From positions 1 to 5,425 of the forward strand of contig JAWVYS010000076.1 in NCBI GenBank assembly GCA_033722555.1: 5,425 nucleotides of DNA, in the 5' to 3' direction. Under the pieces are notes generated by a model. That model saw nothing but the letters and a program-made list of their open reading frames with translations. It had not been told where the DNA came from and did not search any database. Positions 1 to 5,425 of the stretch are shown piece after piece; position 1 is the stretch's first letter; each line of letters opens with the position of its first letter. A program made the position numbers and the translations under genes. The DNA comes from Brumimicrobium sp033722555. Its GTDB lineage: Bacteria > Bacteroidota > Bacteroidia > Flavobacteriales_D > Crocinitomicaceae.

Positions 1-806
1 CCGGTATTTACTCCTATTGATAATATAAATGCATCACGGCTTCTGAACCATGCTCCGACTGTAAAGGCGCCGTACTGGATGTAAGTTCCGAGCATAAGCT
101 CCATAAAGCCTTGCTGATATTGATAGATCACATTGGGCATGATCGATGTCTCGTTGGAGTACTGGGATTTCTGTCCCAAAGGTATCTTGGCTCCCATATG
201 CGCATTCAGACGAATTGGCATAGGGCTGTCTCCGATGATCATTGATTCATTGGGCATATTCAAGTGATGCCCTGCCACTCCGAAAAAGAAATTCTTGGTA
301 TAACCAACCATTCCCGCCGAAGCATCAAAGAAACCTCTTGATCCACCGCGAGGAACGTCACCCGTAGCATAAATAAAACCTCTCCGCGGGTCTATCATAT
401 CCCCGAAAGTCAGTTTATCCCAATCCAGAAACTTCTGGTTCCAGGTAGCCTTACCGGCAAACATCATAGTAAATTTCCGATTTACCTTTAAATGGTAATT
501 GTAAATCAAACTTAATGTCGAATGATTAATAGTTCCTTTACCCTGCTGATCATGGGTAGCAATCACTCCAAAGCCACCGCTAATGTTTTTAAAATACTGA
601 TCATAGGAAGCAGAATAGGTTACAAAAGTACCCGATAATGCCGGCCACTGATTTCTATAGTTCAACGCAAAACGGGGACAACCATGACTCCCTGCAAACG
701 CCGGATTCAAATAAATCGGGTTCGCGTAGAACTGCGAAAATTGAGGGTCCTGAGCATGGGAATCCATCATGAAGATTAACGAAAATATAAACAACAACTT
801 TTTCAT
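1..806 (-). CDS. PorP/SprF-family type IX secretion outer-membrane protein (3' end cut off)
   Basis: The 268 visible residues match the PorP/SprF family, beta-barrel outer-membrane proteins that work with the type IX secretion or gliding machinery and often help retain particular secreted adhesins. Residues 1-18 form a signal peptide (MKKLLFIFSLIFMMDSHA). The mature protein would begin with Gln in the family signature QDPQFSQFYANP (19-30), followed by IYLNPAFAG (31-39). The rest alternates short hydrophobic/aromatic strands with Gly- and Asn-rich turns, as in a barrel. Family members usually run to about 300-330 residues, so the last few dozen lie beyond the window edge. The ATG at 806-804 starts directly at the signal peptide. 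It is the last of three co-directional genes, 17 bases after the preceding stop, so it is probably co-transcribed with the sigma/anti-sigma pair. Which member of this multi-copy family it is cannot be told here, so no symbol is given. Confidence 0.93.
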   Translation of the reverse strand, partial: MKKLLFIFSLIFMMDSHAQDPQFSQFYANPIYLNPAFAGSHGCPRFALNYRNQWPALSGTFVTYSASYDQYFKNISGGFGVIATHDQQGKGTINHSTLSLIYNYHLKVNRKFTMMFAGKATWNQKFLDWDKLTFGDMIDPRRGFIYATGDVPRGGSRGFFDASAGMVGYTKNFFFGVAGHHLNMPNESMIIGDSPMPIRLNAHMGAKIPLGQKSQYSNETSIMPNVIYQYQQGFMELMLGTYIQYGAFTVGAWFRSRDAFILSIGVNT

Positions 807-823
807 AATACGATCTCTTTTCC

Positions 824-2533
824 TTACATATTTAAATATTTAACTGCATAACGACTTGGTTTGAATAAAAACTTCAGCGTTAATTGATGAGAAATGAATT
901 TCTCATCATTCAGTCTGCTGAAAGTATTATCGAAATTATAGTGCATGGAGAATTTATCCAGCTTGATACCTGCAGAGGCAGCGTAACCATAATCTGTGTT
1001 AACAGCAGCGCCGGCCTGGAACCATTTCCACTGAAAGTTGGACCCAACCCATAACTCATTCAAATCGCCAAATTTCTGGTGAAGAAGATACGTTGAAACA
1101 CCGATATCCTTCATGAGTGACTGATATTCTGTTCCGATAACATTTGTAAGGTGCATGTCAGCTCTCAAACTGTTATTATTGTCGGAAGAATAGAAATTAT
1201 CATAATGTCGACCTATGTTATCCAAATTAATACCTACATAAAACCATTTAGTGTTCACTAGAAAACCGGCTCCAATATCTCTATACCATAATTGTGATCC
1301 TGTTGGAGTATCCGACCCTACGAATAATGGTTTAACATTACTCCGATTCATTTCAATGGACGAGCCCAGGATGTCGGCATTTTTATCGAGATTTACAACT
1401 CCCATTTTAAATCGAAGGGAAGGTTCCAGAGAAACATTTTTATTGACCGAAAATTTAGGAGAATAAGTAAGCCCGGCAGTGAAATTTTCTATGGCATTAT
1501 CTGCATAATTGTTATAGGAAACGTCAACTCCAACACCTCCTCTAAGTGCATAAACGTAATTATCCCATGACAAGGTATTAAGCATCTGCTCATTTGATTC
1601 GTTCATCCATTGCAAGCGCGAAGTAGCCTGAACCCTGTTTCCCGGAACGCTGCCCGCCATACCAAAGTTAGCGTTAAATCCAGTCATCATTGGAACGTGG
1701 AAATATTGGTCTTTCGTATTTTTCAGAGCTATAGGCTGATCTGCCATACGCTTAATTTTCCTGAAAACTTTCTCCAATTTTCTTTTAAAGGACGACTGAT
1801 TAAGTGAGGCAGATTCGTCAATCACTTCATTATTCAGATCCGTTTCGGCCATATCACTTTCGGCAAGGATAATATTATCGTTAAGATAATTTACAACACT
1901 TGAAAGTCCTTCTGCAATTACAGCATTGTCCGAGGAACCGAAATCATTGTCTTTCAAAGCAAGATTATTTGCCTCACGTATGTCCGTTGAAATTTTCTCA
2001 TTCTTTTCTGAAAGAAGTGATTCGCTACCTACACCGTAATTCGTAACAACATCATCACGATAGGAATTTTGAAAATTTTCTTCCCTTCCTTTCTTTGATA
2101 CTTCATTTCGTATTTGAGTAGGTTTATTTTCTGACATTACCGAATTGACTGCGGAAATACTCTTTGAAAGATTAAGTTCAAAATCATCTTCCTCTAAAGA
2201 AATTAAGGCAATATCGGAGTAAGATTTCTCATATTTCGCTTGCGTAGCCAGATCACTAAAAATCCAGAAAGAACCTATTATTAGTAAAAGTATAGTTGGA
2301 ACAATAATATAATTCTGGGCATAGAAGGGAACAGGTTTCAAATAAGAATCGGCAGAGAATACAGGAATATCCTCTTTAGACAATCGTGCTTCCTGCCATA
2401 TCTCCATTTCGCTTTTCAGCTCAGGATATTTGTCAACGAAATTTTTAAGCTGCTCAACTTGAGCGCCTGAAAGATTGCCTTCTGAATACTCAAAAAACCA
2501 TCTGTCAATATTTTCAAAAGAGGGGTTACTCAT
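824..2533 (-). CDS. Dual membrane-spanning anti-sigma factor with PorP/SprF-like C-terminal barrel
   Basis: Seen: residues 1-60 are hydrophilic and predicted helical, with the pattern WFFEYSEGNLS (12-22) ... YPELKSEMEIW (36-46) typical of anti-sigma N-terminal domains in Bacteroidota. One hydrophobic helix covers about 75-93. Residues 95-275 form a Ser/Asn/Glu-rich linker with a basic segment at 249-263. Residues 276-557 look like an outer-membrane barrel, with alternating strands and a final strand ending in Phe557. Barrel blocks correspond to the adjacent PorP/SprF protein: TGFNANFGMAGS to YLNPAFAGS, GGVGVDVSYNN to GGFGVIATHDQ, and WYRDIGAGFLVNTKWFYVGI to FFDASAGMVGYTKNFFFGVA. There is no cleavable signal peptide. 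Inferred: the cytoplasmic end binds the sigma factor encoded just upstream, the helix crosses the inner membrane, and the barrel sits in the outer membrane. Known: Dma proteins of Bacteroides thetaiotaomicron have this topology. The start ATG overlaps the sigma stop (ATGA), which supports paired synthesis. Sigma binding itself is not shown by sequence alone. Confidence 0.82.
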   Translation of the reverse strand: MSNPSFENIDRWFFEYSEGNLSGAQVEQLKNFVDKYPELKSEMEIWQEARLSKEDIPVFSADSYLKPVPFYAQNYIIVPTILLLIIGSFWIFSDLATQAKYEKSYSDIALISLEEDDFELNLSKSISAVNSVMSENKPTQIRNEVSKKGREENFQNSYRDDVVTNYGVGSESLLSEKNEKISTDIREANNLALKDNDFGSSDNAVIAEGLSSVVNYLNDNIILAESDMAETDLNNEVIDESASLNQSSFKRKLEKVFRKIKRMADQPIALKNTKDQYFHVPMMTGFNANFGMAGSVPGNRVQATSRLQWMNESNEQMLNTLSWDNYVYALRGGVGVDVSYNNYADNAIENFTAGLTYSPKFSVNKNVSLEPSLRFKMGVVNLDKNADILGSSIEMNRSNVKPLFVGSDTPTGSQLWYRDIGAGFLVNTKWFYVGINLDNIGRHYDNFYSSDNNNSLRADMHLTNVIGTEYQSLMKDIGVSTYLLHQKFGDLNELWVGSNFQWKWFQAGAAVNTDYGYAASAGIKLDKFSMHYNFDNTFSRLNDEKFISHQLTLKFLFKPSRYAVKYLNM

Positions 2534-3012
2534 CGAACTAGTGTTAAATCCTTTAACTGTTTTTTCATTTTTTTCCGTGCTCTGAATAGATAGACTTTAA
2601 CCTGACTATCTGATATTTCGAGAATATCAGAAATTTCGTCATAGGTGTAGCCCTCAAGATCTCTAAGAATGACGATACTTTTTTGTATCGGAGGAAGCAT
2701 TGAAAGAACCATTTCAACAATCTCCTTATTTTCATAAGATCGATCTGTTTTCCCGCGTTCCGGAATTAAATCCGAATTGTAGGTAGTGCGCTGTTTTTTT
2801 CGCGAAAAATTAATAAGCGCATTGTGACCGGTACGAAACATCCAGGCTTTAGCCTTTTCTGTTTCCACCTTTTTACGATTCTTCCAAAGCTTTTCAAAGA
2901 CATCTTGAACGATATCGTGACTATCTTCGGAGTTCCGGAGATATTTAAACACGTATCCAAATAAATTGGATGCATGCTTTTCAACCACGATATTGTACTC
3001 TTTTCTATTCAA
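2530..3012 (-). CDS. ECF-type RNA polymerase sigma factor (sigma-70 family)
   Basis: A 160-residue protein of normal ECF length. Sigma region 2 covers about residues 7-75, with FGYVFKYLRNSEDSHDIVQDVF (18-39, core and -10 recognition) and AWMFRTGHNALINFSRKK (56-73). Region 4 covers about 97-153, with LPPIQKSIVILRDLEGYTYDEI (106-127) and a helix-turn-helix ending in SQVKVYLFRARKKM (136-149), which would contact the -35 element. It would direct RNA polymerase to a small regulon, probably including its own operon. The start is TTG at 3012-3010: the in-frame stop TAA at 3030-3028 leaves no upstream ATG, and the first internal Met (58) lies within region 2. The stop overlaps the anti-sigma start by four bases. 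There is no FecR/TonB receptor pair next to it, so it is not a FecI-type iron system. Its target genes cannot be read from the window. Confidence 0.93.
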   Translation of the reverse strand: MNRKEYNIVVEKHASNLFGYVFKYLRNSEDSHDIVQDVFEKLWKNRKKVETEKAKAWMFRTGHNALINFSRKKQRTTYNSDLIPERGKTDRSYENKEIVEMVLSMLPPIQKSIVILRDLEGYTYDEISDILEISDSQVKVYLFRARKKMKKQLKDLTLVR

Positions 3013-3018
3013 GCTTTC

Positions 3019-3041
3019 GTTTAACAGTTAAACAATTTAAC
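3019..3041 (-). repeat. Nested palindrome of three TTTAAC half-sites upstream of the sigma gene
   Basis: On the plus strand, GTTTAAC (3019-3025) and GTTAAAC (3027-3033) form a perfect 7-1-7 inverted repeat. GTTAAA (3027-3032) with TTTAAC (3036-3041) forms a second perfect 6-3-6 inverted repeat that shares the middle half-site. The block ends 6 bases before the TTG start of the sigma gene and covers the likely -10 and transcription start. It could be an operator, or part of a leader hairpin masking the start. AT-richness makes chance palindromes easier, so the function is inferred. Confidence 0.5.
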
Positions 3042-3057
3042 GGATGCATAAGTTACA
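3029..3057 (-). promoter_or_regulatory. Candidate ECF-dependent (autoregulatory) promoter of the sigma operon
   Basis: Read on the minus strand, TGTAAC (3057-3052) matches the AAC-containing -35 element common to ECF promoters. After a 17-base spacer comes TGTTTA (3034-3029) as a possible -10, giving a short leader before the TTG at 3012. Self-activation is usual for ECF sigma genes and the position fits, but the -10 is not a clear match to the frequent CGTC/CGTT form and no transcription start is known. Confidence 0.4.
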
Positions 3058-3180
3058 CCCTTAGTCGTTCTTTTTATAAAATTAAGGTAAAAAGTCTGAT
3101 TTACCTGACTTTAAAGGCATTAATTTCACCCTATTTAAAAACAGTTCTTCTCATTTCGTTCATCAAAGAAAAATTTTGTG

Positions 3181-3188
3181 TATGTTTA
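3181..3188 (+). promoter_or_regulatory. Candidate -7 element for the fatty acid-CoA ligase gene
   Basis: TATGTTTA matches the Bacteroidota housekeeping -7 consensus TAnnTTTG at seven of eight positions, counting the two free positions, and ends 20 bases before the ATG at 3209. The -33 partner is poor: the best candidate is TTTCG near 3154-3158. If real, it excludes the upstream GTG (3176) and ATG (3182) starts of the ligase gene. Confidence 0.3.
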
Positions 3189-3208
3189 AGGTGTATAAAT
3201 TCACGACT

Positions 3209-4978
3209 ATGAAAACACTTCAACGACTTTTTGATATTCCTTATTATCAACTTGAGAAATTTCCACAGGAAACCATGTTTTCCACGAAAATAAATGGAAA
3301 ATGGCAATCAGTTAGTACAAAAGATTTCCTTGAAAAGGCAAATCTCGTTTCGCGTGGTTTAATCGCCTTAGGTATTCAGCCAGGTGATAAAGTAGGACTT
3401 ATATCAAGCAACAGAGTAGAGTGGAACATCATGGACATTGGTATTCAACAGGTCGGAGCTATCGGTGTACCTATTTACCCCAACATCTCAACAAAAGACT
3501 ACCTGTATATTTTCACCGATGCGAAAATCAAACTTTGTGTTACAGGAGATGAGGAATTATACGGAAAAATTGAAAGTATCAAACCAGAACTACCTACGTT
3601 GGAAATGCTTTATTGCTTTGACGACGTAAATGAGATTCCCCACTGGACAGGTATTATTCAGGCAGCTGAAAAGGTTTCTCAGGAAGAAGTTGAGAAACGA
3701 AAAGAGCCAATAAAAAATAGTGACCTAGCAACTATGATCTATACTTCGGGTACAACGGGTAATCCGAAAGGAGTAATGCTTTCGCACAACAATATTCTTT
3801 CAAATGTACTGGCTTGTGAACCCAGAATACCTGGGGATTCGAATAGTAGTTCTTTAAGCTTTTTGCCCGTATGCCATGTTTATGAGAGAATGCTTCATTA
3901 CCTCTACATGAAAATTGGATGCTCGATCCACTTCGCCGAAAGCATGGATACCATTGGAGACAATATTCGTGAGGTAAAGCCCGAAATTTTCACGGCAGTG
4001 CCGAGGCTTATAGAAAAGGTCTATGAAAAAATAATGGCAAAAGGTGACGAATTGAGTGGAGTTAAGAAATCCCTGTTTTACTGGGCCGTTTCGGTTGGAA
4101 ATGAATACGAACTAGAAGGTAAGTCAACCTGGTACAAAATAAAATTAAAGATCGCACGGAAATTAATATTTTCTAAGTGGCAAGAGGCTTTAGGAGGAAA
4201 TGTTAAGGCTATTGCTTCCGGTGCAGCAGCTCTTCAGCCGAGATTAGCCAGAATTTTCATGGCCGCTGAAATCCCTATTCTTGAAGGTTATGGGTTAACA
4301 GAAACTTCTCCTGTGGTTTCAGTCAACTGTTTAAAGAATGGAGTGAAATTTGGAACAGTTGGTACTCCCATTGAAAATGTTGAGGTAAAAATAGCTGAAG
4401 ATGGAGAAATTCTTGTAAAAGGGCCTAATGTAATGATGGGATATTATAATCAACCGGAAAAAACGAAAGAAGTTTTAGATGATGATGGCTGGTTTCATAC
4501 CGGTGACATTGGAGAAATGGTCGATGGAAAATATCTTAAGATTACCGATCGAAAAAAAGAAATATTTAAAACCTCCGGAGGAAAATATATCATCCCTCAG
4601 GCAATGGAGAATAAGTTTAAGGAATCAAGATTTATTGAGCAGATCATGGTGATCGGTGAAGGTGAAAAACACCCGGCAGCATTGATTGTTCCTTCTTTTG
4701 CCTATGTCAGAGAATGGGCTAAGCGAAAGAACATTGAACTTAAAGATGAATCCAACCAATCTTTAATCGAAAACGAGGATGTTATCAATCGTATTCAAAA
4801 GGAGGTGGATCGTTATAATGCCCTTTTTGGAGGATTTGAACAAATAAAAAAGTTCAGACTTTTGCCGCAAGAAATGTCTGTAGAAGGAGGAGAATTAACG
4901 CCGACTCTTAAACTTAAAAGAAAAGTCATAATGGATATGTACGACAAGATTGTTAAGTCAATATATATAGATCATTAA
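3209..4978 (+). CDS. Long-chain fatty acid-CoA ligase (AMP-forming)
   Basis: A 589-residue member of the ANL superfamily, close to long-chain acyl-CoA synthetases (COG1022 type). It activates fatty acids with ATP to acyl-AMP and then acyl-CoA, feeding phospholipid synthesis or beta-oxidation, usually at the inner membrane face. Motifs are intact and in order: the phosphate-binding loop YTSGTTGNPKG (178-188), the substrate-side motif YGLTETSP (361-368), GWFHTGDIG with Asp433 (427-435), the hinge DRKKEIFKTSGGKYI (447-461), and C-terminal TPTLKLKRK (564-572) with probable catalytic Lys568. Length is normal and there is no signal peptide. The ATG at 3209 is chosen because MKTLQRLFDIPYYQLEKFP is the usual family beginning. 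In-frame GTG at 3176 and ATG at 3182 would add 11 or 9 residues of poor fit. The gene stands alone, divergent from the sigma operon and convergent with the rRNA operon. Chain-length preference cannot be read; fadD-like, but no symbol assigned. Confidence 0.95.
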   Translation: MKTLQRLFDIPYYQLEKFPQETMFSTKINGKWQSVSTKDFLEKANLVSRGLIALGIQPGDKVGLISSNRVEWNIMDIGIQQVGAIGVPIYPNISTKDYLYIFTDAKIKLCVTGDEELYGKIESIKPELPTLEMLYCFDDVNEIPHWTGIIQAAEKVSQEEVEKRKEPIKNSDLATMIYTSGTTGNPKGVMLSHNNILSNVLACEPRIPGDSNSSSLSFLPVCHVYERMLHYLYMKIGCSIHFAESMDTIGDNIREVKPEIFTAVPRLIEKVYEKIMAKGDELSGVKKSLFYWAVSVGNEYELEGKSTWYKIKLKIARKLIFSKWQEALGGNVKAIASGAAALQPRLARIFMAAEIPILEGYGLTETSPVVSVNCLKNGVKFGTVGTPIENVEVKIAEDGEILVKGPNVMMGYYNQPEKTKEVLDDDGWFHTGDIGEMVDGKYLKITDRKKEIFKTSGGKYIIPQAMENKFKESRFIEQIMVIGEGEKHPAALIVPSFAYVREWAKRKNIELKDESNQSLIENEDVINRIQKEVDRYNALFGGFEQIKKFRLLPQEMSVEGGELTPTLKLKRKVIMDMYDKIVKSIYIDH

Positions 4979-5352
4979 CATCAAAGAAACAGTCAGTTAT
5001 TTTCTATTCGAATCAACCTAACCTACCCCCTTAATGATTAATTATCCGCAGGAAAGTCTGGCTTTTAGCTCCCGCATAAAAGAGTTTGTAATCGATGGCT
5101 GAAAAAGGCTTCACTTAGACCTTTACAAGTTCTAATTGAGGTATAGCCTAAGAGGTACTAAGGTAATAAAACAAAAATTCAACCACATACCGACGATGAA
5201 TGTCGGCATTAAAAATAAAATGAATGTATGAGGCTTTATTAAAAGTTTCAAATCCTGACTAGCTATGCTACGTCAGCGGTGGCCTCGACTTATACCGCAA
5301 ACGTCGGTATTGTTGACGCTTAAAAATTACTGACCATTCCGATATAAACAAG
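4979..5352. other. Non-coding region between ligase gene and rRNA terminator
   Basis: About 370 bases without a convincing reading frame on either strand. No U-tracted terminator is evident just after the ligase stop. The right half has several small inverted repeats: CTTAGACCT (5114-5122) against AGGT plus CTAAG (5139-5142, 5148-5152); CCGAC/GTCGG (5190-5194, 5202-5206); CTGAC-TAGC against GCTA-C-GTCAG (5255-5276); and ATACCG/CGGTAT (5292-5297, 5305-5310). No known RNA family was recognised. It may be an rRNA-operon 3' flank or remnant DNA. Confidence 0.5.
5187..5310. repeat. 9-bp inverted repeat ATACCGACG / CGTCGGTAT, arms 106 bases apart
   Basis: ATACCGACG at 5187-5195 is the exact reverse complement of CGTCGGTAT at 5302-5310. 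Each arm also takes part in its own local hairpin. The left one (ATACCGAC with GTCGGCAT, 5187-5194 and 5202-5209) pairs fully only in minus-strand RNA, through a G-U pair. The right one is ATACCG with CGGTAT. No transposase or target-site duplication is visible, so a mobile-element origin is not supported. Confidence 0.45.
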
Positions 5353-5384
5353 AAAACCCCAGCTACATAAGTAACTGGGGTTTT
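5353..5384 (-). terminator. Rho-independent terminator of the rRNA operon
   Basis: AAAACCCCAG (5353-5362) and CTGGGGTTTT (5375-5384) form a perfect 10-bp stem, and TAC/GTA inside the 12-base loop can extend it past one mismatch. On the minus strand the stem is followed by a T-rich stretch (TTTTCTTG) and lies 6 bases past the 5S gene end, as expected for an rRNA operon. The flanking A and T runs make it nearly symmetric, so it could also stop plus-strand transcription arriving from the ligase gene. Confidence 0.92.
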
Positions 5385-5390
5385 AAAAAA

Positions 5391-5425
5391 GTGGCGTCGA
5401 CTTACTCTCCCACCCTTAAAAGGGC
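5391..5425 (-). rRNA. rrf: 5S ribosomal RNA, 3' end only
   Basis: On the minus strand the last bases read GGGTGGGAGAGTAAGTCGAC followed by GCCAC. This is the conserved 3' end of bacterial 5S rRNA (TGGGAGAGTAGGTCG-CGCC type), immediately followed by a strong terminator. Only about 35 of roughly 110 bases are present. The 16S and 23S genes would lie beyond the right edge if the operon has the usual order. The exact 3' end may differ by one or two bases. Confidence 0.9.

Noticed and set aside
1251..1807. Two short plus-strand reading frames (71 and 65 residues)
   Set aside because: They lie wholly antisense inside the 569-residue gene and their proteins show no domain-like pattern.
2766..2984. 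72-residue minus-strand frame inside the sigma gene
   Set aside because: Out-of-frame shadow of a clear sigma region 2 coding sequence.
824..3012. FecI/FecR-type iron signalling pair
   Set aside because: The anti-sigma lacks a FecR domain and no TonB-dependent receptor is present in the visible operon; the C-terminal barrel is of a different family.
3176..3208. N-terminal extension of the ligase from GTG 3176 or ATG 3182
   Set aside because: The added residues do not resemble the family start, and they overlap the likely -7 element; ATG 3209 fits better.
2970..3212. 80-residue plus-strand frame across the divergent intergenic region
   Set aside because: It overlaps the sigma start and both candidate promoters; composition is not protein-like and no start signal is seen.
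5046..5061. CCGCAGGAAAGTCTGG resembles the GGAAAGTCCGG segment of RNase P RNA
   Set aside because: The other conserved RNase P blocks, such as the ACAGAA-containing 3' part, are absent within the expected distance on the same strand.
5187..5310. Inverted repeat as ends of a tiny mobile element
   Set aside because: Arms are only 9 bp, no flanking direct duplication is seen and no coding remnant lies between them.

Overview
The window looks like a chromosomal piece of a Bacteroidota bacterium (order not determinable). The evidence is a PorP/SprF-family protein, which belongs to the type IX secretion/gliding machinery found in this phylum, AT-rich coding DNA, weak Shine-Dalgarno signals, and a FadD-type enzyme of the length usual in the group.

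Layout. Positions 1-3012 hold three minus-strand genes packed as one operon, read from right to left. The first is an ECF sigma factor (2530-3012). It overlaps by four bases (ATGA) a 569-residue protein (824-2533). Seventeen bases further on comes a PorP/SprF-family outer-membrane protein (1-806, cut by the window edge). A 196-base divergent intergenic region (3013-3208) holds a candidate ECF-type promoter and a nested palindrome in front of the sigma gene, and a weak candidate promoter for the plus-strand gene. That plus-strand gene (3209-4978) is a long-chain fatty acid-CoA ligase. Positions 4979-5352 are non-coding, with several small inverted repeats. The window ends with the 3' end of a 5S rRNA gene on the minus strand and its strong terminator, so an rRNA operon converges on the ligase gene.

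How the genes fit together. The 569-residue protein is the most notable item. Its N terminus resembles a cytoplasmic anti-sigma domain, followed by one inner-membrane helix, a periplasmic linker of about 180 residues, and a C-terminal beta-barrel that can be matched block by block to the neighbouring PorP/SprF protein. It therefore appears to be a single polypeptide spanning both membranes, able to pass an outer-membrane state to the co-encoded sigma factor. This layout matches the dual membrane-spanning anti-sigma (Dma) idea described in Bacteroides thetaiotaomicron, but here the barrel is of PorP/SprF type and sits beside a free-standing PorP/SprF protein. I infer a trans-envelope switch that monitors outer-membrane or type IX secretion status. 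The ligase and rRNA genes appear to be unrelated housekeeping neighbours.
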